A stretch of DNA of 13,418 bases, from assembly GCA_910592005.1 (NCBI GenBank), contig CAJVPP010002827.1:1-13418 (forward strand), given 5' to 3'. Of this stretch, positions 8,219 through 13,418 are shown piece after piece; position 1 is the first letter of the stretch, and the number at the start of each line of letters is the position of its first letter. Source of the stretch: Funneliformis mosseae (Eukaryota > Glomeromycota > Glomeromycetes > Glomerales > Glomeraceae). Below the pieces are notes generated by a model that worked only from the letters and a program-made list of their open reading frames with translations, was not told the DNA's origin and made no database searches. The translations under genes and the position numbers were made by a program.

Positions 8219-8249
8219 AAAATGTCCACATAATTTTGGTCGTTGACTG
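8219..8249 (-). repeat. Right terminal inverted repeat of the Tc1 relic
   Basis: This is the partner of 7676-7706. In outward orientation it starts CAGTCAACGACC, the better preserved end, and is followed by the TA target duplication at 8250-8251. Confidence 0.93.
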
Positions 8250-8251
8250 TA

Positions 8252-8930
8252 TATATATAAATAAATTATTATATTAATTGAGTTTCATGATATTTGAGCT
8301 GTCTATCACAATGTAAACACTTTCGCTTTCACTCTAAATACTTATTACTAATATTTCTTAAGTAAATATGGGTATGAATCAAAATATTCAAATGTGGGAA
8401 ACAAGAAGACGTTGAGGGTTTTCAAGTATATAATAAAGCTGGAAGTAAAGGTTTTTTTGTTGAACTAAGATTGGTTCATTCATTAATTAAGTAATTGGAG
8501 TTCATATCCAGTTGAATTTGTCCTAGGCTAAATCCAATAGTACAATTATGTTCAATTGTTCCATATTGCAGATTTCTCTTACAGGCTTTACAATATGTAT
8601 AGATATGATGGTCTTCGATGTCACAACTATAATTACATTGTGATCCTTCTTTAGTTATTAGTTGATTAGCTATAACTTGCTTAATCTCGATATTTTCTTT
8701 AAAAATATCTTCCAATTCATTTTTAGGACATTGATATCCTACAGTAATTAAAGGTACATGGGAATATTATGACATCAATTCTTCCTTTAAGTCCATTTCT
8801 TCTTGTGATCATTCTGATGAAGTTTCACTGTTTTCAGAAGAAATATGCCATTCTATTTCTTTGTCATTATTTTCGTTTGTTATAAGCATAAAAACTTCTT
8901 TTGAGGAATTATCTTATTCTTTTTCAGAGA
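8252..8930 (-). pseudogene. pol, Cys-rich linker between RNase H and integrase
   Basis: This segment continues the pol frame after RNase H. It begins acidic (Glu/Asp/Ser-rich, about 8740-8930) and then has an unbroken 79-codon run at 8476-8715. That run holds the Cys/His residues CNYSC, HH, CKAC and HNC. After a TGA at 8476-8478, a further CLHC pair follows at 8308-8319. The Cys pairs suggest a zinc-binding linker, an unusual addition at this place. Stops at TGA and TAA fit former Trp and Gln codons (for example SSE-stop-SQEE and LMS-stop-YSH). The Tc1 relic interrupts the frame at 8251, and it resumes at 7673. The function of the linker is unknown. Confidence 0.75.
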
Positions 8931-9299
8931 TTAATCGAGATAATGCATCAGCATTAGCATTATTTTTCCCAGGTCTGTGTTGAATATTAAAGTTATATTA
9001 TTGTAATTCCATTATCCATCGTGTACATTGTCCTTTGGTATTTTCAAAGTTCTTAACCATTTAAGGGTAGAGTGATCAGTCACAACAGTAAAAGGTTTAG
9101 AGCTAAGATAATGATGAAAGTTTCTAATAGCTCAAACTACTGCTAAATATTCTTGATCTGTAATTAGGTAGTTTTGTTCAGCTTTGTTCATGCTTTTGCT
9201 CACGTATACAATAACATGTTCATTTTTATTTTCATTGAGTTGAAATAATACTGCTTCAAGTCCTACTCCTGAGGTATCGATATAAGTATGAATTCCTTA
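8931..9299 (-). pseudogene. pol, RNase H domain (broken)
   Basis: RNase H removes the RNA strand during reverse transcription. The first catalytic Asp is in DTSG (9276-9278), the Glu region is TDQEYLAV, the third acidic residue is in TDHSTLKWL, and the domain closes with HRPGKNNANADALSRL (8931 onwards). That order is typical of Ty3/Gypsy pol. A TGA at 9132-9134 replaces the Trp of the VVWAI-type motif. There is a 1-nt deletion just before the DTSG motif (near 9283) and another near 9035. A TAA interrupts the ELQ-stop-YNF phrase. Confidence 0.93.
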
Positions 9300-10312
9300 G
9301 AGAAGTTAGGGTATTGAAGGATTAGTGATATAATTAGTTTTTCCTTTAATTTATCAAAGGATTTTTGCTGATTGTTTGTTCAAATATAAGAGGCATCCTT
9401 CTATAATAAGGTTATTATTAGTTTAGCAATTTGAGAGAATCCTTTCACAAACTTTTAATAATATGAAAACAATTCAAGGGCTGCTCTTAATTCAGTTAAT
9501 CCTGTAGGTAGGAAGTTCTTTGATTTTTCGAATTTTTTTAGGATCTGGTTGCAAACCACTTCTTCCTACTATGTGTCTAAGGAATGGAATATTTGGAAGG
9601 CAAAATTGACACTTTTTCAATTTAATCTTTAATTTTGCCTTTCTGATTGCTTCGAATACCATTTGCAAATATTGTAGATGTTTTTCATATATTTTTGAAT
9701 AGATGATGATATCATCTAAATATACTGCTACAAACTTATAGAAGTATTCTTGTAAGACAAAATTCATTAAGCGTTAAAAAGTTCCAGAAGCATTTTTTAA
9801 TCCAAAAGGCATTTTTTTGAATTTGTATAGACCATATAGACAAATAAAAGCAGTTTTCTTATGATCACTTTCTTCTATTTCTACTTGCTAATATCCACTA
9901 GCAAGATCAAGTGTAGAAAACCAACTTGCATTTCTAAATTTCTCAAGCAAGTCATCAATGAGTGGAAAGGGATAAGCATCTTCTTTAATTATAGCATTAA
10001 GTTTTCTATAATTAATACAAATGTGTGCATCTCCAGTTTTCTTGGATACAATAATGACTGGAAAAGCCCAAGGGCTTTTTGACTTTTGGATAATATCATT
10101 TTTTTCTATTTATTTAATTTCTTCTTGGAGAAATTTTAATTTAAATAGATCTTTCAGATGGTATGCAGGACCAGCAATTGGTTTATGATCTCCTGTAGAA
10201 ATTTGATTTTGAAACAAAGTTGTATGACCAATTTTTGTTTGACTAAGAACACAGATATCTTTATTTTCTTCAATAAATTGCTCAAAAATTTCTTGTTGAT
10301 TAGCATCCAAAG
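9300..10312 (-). pseudogene. pol, reverse transcriptase domain (broken)
   Basis: This is the RNA/DNA-dependent polymerase of the element. The entry motif AYHLKDLFKLKFLQEEI is followed by TAA 10110-10112, then SPWAFPVIIVSKKTG and CINYRKLN (the usual Asp is Asn). The first catalytic Asp is in FSTLDLASGY (9906-9908), and the metal-binding YLDD is intact at 9711-9722. A TAG at 9888-9890 stands for the Trp after SGY. A TAA at 9774-9776 stands for the Gln of the ATFQRLMN-type motif. The frame is otherwise continuous from the protease to about 9505, where one frameshift starts the connection region (LTELRAALELFSYY). The plus-strand ORF 9861-10082 is an antisense shadow. Confidence 0.95.
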
Positions 10313-11279
10313 GTCCAACATGTAAGTCTTCTTAGATATTCCATTTATTATTTTGAGACTGTGGCTGTTTAGCTTGAGCTAAAAATACTGCTGAGTTGTC
10401 ATCCTAAGGGTTAGCAAATAGCTCATTTTCATCAAAGTCAAATAAATTTTCTTCGTCAGAGAAGTATTCTTCACTATTAAAATAAAAGATATCTCGTTCG
10501 TCAAGATCTTTATCTTCGTATTAGTCATTGTAAGTTAAATCATCAATTACATCGATTAGTTCATCTATAGATGTATCAGATTTTTCATCTAATTCAACAG
10601 AAGAACTATCATAAAAAGTAATTAGAACAGAGGCAGATTTCGTAAGATATCTGAACTTCACTTTTCTTTCATCAAAGTCAAGAATGGCTTTAGTTCTTTT
10701 AAACTAATCAGTTCCTAATAGCAAGTTTTTATCAGGAGACTCAATGACTTGTAGAGTTATCAGCATACAAATAGATCCAATGGTCATTTTGACAGTATTG
10801 ATCTTTTCTAAAGCTTTAACTCTTTTTCCATTGGCAGTATTGATAATTATTTTTGATGGTTCATCAATCTTTAATTTAAGTCATTTGACTAAACTATTTG
10901 TAATAATACTGATAGCTGTACCAGAGTTAAGGATAGCTTGCACATTATTATGATGAATTTGAATAGTACATCTGATTGCAATTGTAGGAGTATTATCATT
11001 ATCACTCATATATTCGTCATCAAGGTCAACATTATTGGTTTCTTTAATGATAGCTCTTTTTAAAGCATTAGCTAAGTTTCTTCTTTGATCTGGATATTTT
11101 AACTATTATCCAAGTTTTGCAGATGAAGGTAAATTTAGAATATCTTCAGCGATATTATAAGCAGCTAATTGATCAACAGTAGAGGGGATGCGTGATATTT
11201 TTCTTCAAAATTTCTTAACCTTTCGAGTTGAACTTTCTTCTTTAATATTTATCAGAGTAGTAATAGGAATTGGTTTACT
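10313..11279 (-). pseudogene. pol, protease domain and acidic linker (broken, catalytic Asp lost)
   Basis: The protease would cut Gag-Pol. The active-site region reads ILNSGTAISIITNSLVK where a retropepsin has D-S/T-G. The catalytic Asp codon is now AAC (10926-10928), a G-to-A change that would abolish activity. The later phrase LLLGTD-stop-FKRTKAILDFD matches the conserved second half of Ty3-type proteases, with TAG at 10704-10706 for Trp. A TGA lies at 10881-10883. Downstream, at about 10330-10620, is an Asp/Glu/Ser-rich linker leading into RT. The whole stretch is in one frame with the RT domain. It starts one base out of phase with gag's stop codon at 11281-11279. Confidence 0.88.
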
Positions 11280-12480
11280 TATATTTCTATTTTTAATCTT
11301 ATTTCTTGTTGAGATTCAGATATTCTTTTACTTTTCTCTTTAGCATTTTTCCTGTTAATAGTATATAGGGTAACCCTTACTCTAGGAGTAGTATAAACTT
11401 CTTCATAATTTTCTTCTTCACCTTCTGAATCAAAGTCAGAATAAACTTTGACCATATTTGCATCCTTTCTCTTTTTAGGAGGTAAATCACATTCCCTAGA
11501 GTAGTGACCTTTCTTTTGACAATTAAAACAAGTGATTTGGAATTTATCTAGTTTTTGTCCTGTGACTTTGAGTCTTATCTGAGTCTGAACATTTAAAGCT
11601 GAAACTATATTAGCATAATTAAGAGTTAGTTTTTCCATTTGTTTAGTTAAGGCTTCAAGAGCATTATCACTAGGAGCTCTATCCTTTCGATCTACTTGAC
11701 ATTCTTGTCTTTCAGCTTATATTTCAAAATAAACTCCAGCTTCATAATCGATAGCCTCTTGAATTACTTCATTAATATTTGCAGGTTTACTAGCAGCAAC
11801 ATATCATACTAAATCCTTTTTCAATCCCTTTAGAAATAATCTAATGATATATAGTTCAGGTAGATTACTATCAGGGTCTACCTTTTTCCTTAATCTCTTA
11901 AATCTTTTAGAGTACGATTCTACTTTTTCGTTCTTTCTTGAAGAATATCATTAAGTTCATAATGCTATTTGTTTTGTTGTTCAATCATAGAGAAATGGTT
12001 TACAAATTTAAACGTAAAGGTTTCAGCACCATCTTCATCATCTACAACTCTCCAACCTTGATCAAATGTAGTATTCTCATACCAATCAGCAGCTACATGA
12101 TCGAGAAATCCTCCAGCAATTTTAACCATTCATTTATTATTCCAGTTGTTAGCTTTCGCAGCTTTTCAAAATGAGCAATCCAATCAGATGAGTCCTCTTC
12201 ACTTTTTTCTGAGAAGTGTTTACTGGAACTAAATTAGTTTCTCTCTTCAGTGACTGGTGTAGAGGTCTGTTTTGGACTTCCTAAGTGAGTTGATTGATAG
12301 AAGTTGTGAGTTGGGTAATGAAGGCATTAAATTGGTCTGCGTCTATTATGTTTCTTCTTGAGGGTTCTAATGAGAAAAGTACTAAAGGTTGTAATTCGGT
12401 TGCTATAGGACGTTCAAAGTTGACTGAATAATAAGATTCTTCTAATATACGAATAACAATGAAGTTAAAATCAAATCTGA
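11279..12480 (-). pseudogene. gag, capsid/nucleocapsid region (broken)
   Basis: Gag forms the particle and packages the RNA. Toward the C-terminus is a CCHC zinc knuckle, C-X2-C-X4-H-X4-C, at 11489-11530 (CFNCQKKGHYSREC), followed by a basic then acidic tail. Upstream is the capsid-like part, with phrases FLDHVAADWYEN and YSKRFKRLRKKVDPDSNLPE that resemble Ty3/Gypsy retrotransposon Gag. The frame is shifted at least three times (near 12215, 12150 and 11930). It has stops such as TGA 11804-11806 (for Trp in LV-stop-YVAAS) and TAA 11717-11719 (for Gln). The longest open part is 11279-11638 (119 codons). The N-terminus is unclear: an open frame begins near 12480 without an ATG. Confidence 0.88.
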
Positions 12481-12604
12481 AGTCAAAAGGTTAACAAAGG
12501 TTAAACTATATAACAATAATTTGGCTTTTCTTTTTAGAGTTTTAATGAGCTATAATTCACTAAAATGTTGTTGATACTGATCAAACAAAGTTACTGGTTT
12601 TCCA

Positions 12605-12622
12605 GTATATACAAGAGCACCA
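12605..12622 (-). other. Possible primer-binding site
   Basis: In the sense direction TGGTGCTCTTGTATATAC begins at 12622, about 12 bases inside the edge of LTR similarity (12635), or 7 bases from a possible LTR terminus TAGCA at 12630. It starts with TGG, the complement of a tRNA CCA end, as such sites do. I cannot name the tRNA. The gap to the LTR makes this tentative. Confidence 0.45.
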
Positions 12623-12666
12623 AATTCAGTGCTAAAAAGACAATAGTAAATGAATTAAATGATTCC

Positions 12667-12672
12667 TTTATT
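12667..12672 (-). terminator. AATAAA polyadenylation-type signal in the 5' LTR
   Basis: It is the same signal and context as at 5639-5644 in the other LTR, downstream of the TATA-like box. Confidence 0.45.
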
Positions 12673-12734
12673 GAACTCTTGGTTTATCCTAAAACCTTAT
12701 CTTGAGTTACTTTTTGACTCAAGGGAAAATACAA

Positions 12735-12748
12735 GATATTTATATAAA
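12735..12748 (-). promoter_or_regulatory. TATA-like box in the 5' LTR
   Basis: The sense strand reads TTTATATAAATATC, identical in the 3' LTR. If used, it would drive the genomic transcript running leftward through gag and pol. Confidence 0.45.
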
Positions 12749-12880
12749 ATAAAATAATATAAAATCAACTATAACAAATATAATAAAGAGAACAAATAAT
12801 ATAACTATGATAAATATAATATATATAATAAATAAGATATAATTAATAAATATAATAAATATAATCCATATATCTAATAT

Positions 12881-12945
12881 GTCCACTTGATCAACGTTGA
12901 CAACTTTAGCAACTCTGTCAACTTCTTCAATTTCGTCAACTATGT
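12881..12945 (-). repeat. 9-bp minisatellite in the 5' LTR, seven units
   Basis: The sense units are of the type GTTGACGAA, ATTGAAGAA, GTTGACAGA, GTTGATCAA. Read as codons they give a three-residue repeat (Val/Ile, Asp/Glu, variable). There is one unit more than in the 3' LTR. Confidence 0.6.
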
Positions 12946-13005
12946 CGATCATTTAGATCACATGACTTTATTTTAGCGCAGTCATGAATCACGGCTTGAG
13001 TAGTC

Positions 13006-13089
13006 ATAAAACTTATTATCGTGATCACCAGTATGATGTAGACGATCTTGTTTTTTAATATTTTTAGTGATTATCACGAAGTTTATATG
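13006..13089. repeat. Imperfect inverted repeat next to the 5' LTR
   Basis: The left arm (13006-13028) contains AAACTT, CGTGAT and CAC. The right arm (13067-13089) reads in reverse complement with the same blocks and small gaps. It could fold as an approximately 84-bp hairpin or be a tiny palindromic element. No coding content. Confidence 0.45.
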
Positions 13090-13130
13090 AAAATTAGTTA
13101 TACTAATAATTAAACTATTACCGTATTCCT

Positions 13131-13178
13131 CCGAAAATAGGCAACCCCGAAATAGTATTATATCCGAAAATAAGCAAC
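13131..13178 (+). repeat. Subterminal direct repeat, two copies of 15 bases
   Basis: CCGAAAATAGGCAAC (13131-13145) and CCGAAAATAAGCAAC (13164-13178) differ at one base and start 33 bases apart. Such repeats often serve as transposase-binding sites near transposon ends. Confidence 0.6.
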
Positions 13179-13263
13179 ATGATGCTTTAAATTAATATAA
13201 CTTTATAATTGTTATTTAAAAAACAATTGAAAATATATTTATAATAGATTCTTAAATTTCATA

Positions 13264-13416
13264 TTAAACACAATCGCTAGCACTATTATTGTCATTATTA
13301 ATATCACTCGCATCATCATCATCACAATCACCATCATCGTTATTGGTATCAATGTCGTCTTTATCAATAATCTCTAAATCAGAATCTGGTTCATTTAAGT
13401 CAATCGATAGTTCACA
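13264..13416 (-). CDS. C-terminal tail of an acidic protein, partial, possibly a transposase
   Basis: The frame is open from the window edge to TAA at 13264-13266, 50 codons. It begins CELSIDLNEPDSDLEIIDKD and becomes an Asp/Asn-rich tail partly built from GAT repeats (13310-13340). Acidic tails of this kind occur at the C-terminus of Tigger/jerky-type DDE transposases, and the sequence downstream looks like a transposon end. No catalytic domain is visible, so the assignment is an inference. Unlike the retroelement, this piece has no stop inside it, so it may be younger or still functional. An ordinary host protein with an acidic tail is the alternative. Confidence 0.5.
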   Translation of the reverse strand, partial: CELSIDLNEPDSDLEIIDKDDIDTNNDDGDCDDDDASDINNDNNSASDCV

Positions 13417-13418
13417 TG

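Larger units (their letters stand above)
7676..8249 (-). mobile_element. Tc1/mariner deletion derivative nested in pol
   Basis: This 574-bp element is flanked by a TA on each side (7674-7675 and 8250-8251), the target duplication of Tc1/mariner transposons. Its 31-bp terminal inverted repeats begin CAGTC at the right end (TAGTT at the left after two C-to-T changes). Inside, on the minus strand, are the start and the end of a transposase with the catalytic middle missing. It therefore needed a full-length relative to move. It split the Gypsy pol gene between the Cys-rich linker and integrase, and is younger than that insertion. The coding remnant itself is also mutated. Confidence 0.93.
5607..12999 (-). 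mobile_element. Ty3/Gypsy LTR retrotransposon, full length but inactive
   Basis: This element copied itself through RNA and reverse transcription. It is bounded by two direct LTRs of about 355-365 bp. Reading right to left it has a CCHC gag, a retropepsin-like protease, RT with YLDD, RNase H, integrase with an HHCC-type finger and D,D,E residues, and a polypurine tract. The order RT-RNase H-integrase and the GPY/F module place it in Ty3/Gypsy. It is dead: many in-frame stops, at least seven frameshifts, and a Tc1 insertion at 7676-8249. I found no target-site duplication. The bases after 12999 (GTAGT) do not reappear left of 5607, so the ends have decayed or recombined. The two LTRs match at roughly nine bases in ten by eye, which points to an old insertion. 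Confidence 0.95.
12635..12999 (-). repeat. 5' LTR of the Gypsy element
   Basis: This is the transcription-starting LTR, matching 5607-5962. The sense order is a start near 12999 (TCAAGCCGTG; the expected TG is changed to TC), the 9-bp minisatellite, an A+T-rich tract, a TATA-like box and AATAAA. It may extend to 12630, which would give a CA end. A 70-codon frame (12740-12952) starts with the minisatellite codons and runs into an Ile/Phe-rich simple sequence. Confidence 0.92.
13121..13418 (-). mobile_element. End of a further DNA-transposon-like unit, cut by the window edge
   Basis: On the minus strand an acidic coding tail (13264-13416) is followed by about 85 bp of A+T-rich sequence, then two copies of CCGAAAATARGCAAC and a TA at 13119-13120. 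This layout (coding end, short 3' region, repeated subterminal motif, TA) suggests the 3' end of a pogo/Tigger-like transposon. The opposite end lies outside the window, so the inverted repeat cannot be confirmed. Confidence 0.4.

Noticed and set aside
9861..10082. Plus-strand ORF of 73 codons
   Set aside because: It is antisense to the clearly recognisable reverse transcriptase.
10744..10953. Plus-strand ORF of 69 codons, hydrophobic
   Set aside because: It is antisense to the protease region of pol.
6445..11281. A reassigned genetic code (TAA/TAG as Gln, TGA as Trp) to explain the internal stops
   Set aside because: TAG also falls at conserved Trp positions (9888-9890, 7215-7217, 10704-10706). 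There are true frameshifts, and catalytic and zinc-binding residues are mutated. Decay explains all of this without a new code.
11270..11290. Programmed -1 frameshift between gag and pol
   Set aside because: Pol is one base back relative to gag, but there is no slippery heptamer at the overlap, and the pol frame is closed by a TGA only three codons upstream. A random indel in a decayed copy is simpler.
11938..12174. Plus-strand ORF of 78 codons
   Set aside because: It is antisense to the capsid part of gag.
12995..13005. Target-site duplication of the Gypsy element
   Set aside because: GTAGT after the 5' LTR has no match immediately left of 5607. Shifting the boundaries by a few bases does not create a convincing 4-6 bp duplication.

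Overview
The window is strongly A+T-rich eukaryotic DNA made mostly of transposon remains; I see no intact protein-coding gene in it. The protein-level style of the Ty3/Gypsy element, its nesting with a Tc1/mariner relative and an acidic-tailed transposase-like fragment, and the base composition fit an arbuscular mycorrhizal fungus (Glomeromycotina, Rhizophagus-like). That assignment is an inference from pattern recognition, not from a search.

Layout. Positions 1-5606 are gene-poor and very A+T-rich. They hold a degenerate repeat (163-365), several hairpins, and four faint reading frames (1075-1479, 2106-2463, 3104-3496, 4921-5478) that look at best like the ghosts of old exons. Positions 5607-12999 are one complete but dead Ty3/Gypsy LTR retrotransposon on the minus strand. 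From right to left it has a 5' LTR (12635-12999), a leader with a possible primer-binding site, gag with a CCHC zinc knuckle, protease, reverse transcriptase, RNase H, a Cys-rich linker, integrase with a GPY/F module, an extra downstream reading frame, a polypurine tract and a 3' LTR (5607-5962). A 574-bp Tc1/mariner deletion derivative (7676-8249) with 31-bp inverted repeats and a TA duplication sits inside pol, between the Cys-rich linker and integrase. At the right edge (about 13121-13418, minus strand) is the end of another transposon-like unit: a short acidic C-terminal coding tail followed by a repeated subterminal motif.

How the parts relate. The retroelement's domains stand in canonical order, and the catalytic residues of RT and integrase are still readable. 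It cannot be functional: gag and pol carry many stops, several frameshifts, a protease Asp-to-Asn change and an integrase zinc-ligand Cys-to-Tyr change. Nearly all recognisable lesions are C:G-to-T:A transitions (Gln codons to TAA/TAG, Trp codons to TGA/TAG). The Tc1 relic shows the same pattern and landed after, or during, the decay of the Gypsy copy. The most unusual element feature is a continuous 145-codon frame after integrase. It runs through the polypurine tract and takes its stop codon from the first three bases of the 3' LTR.
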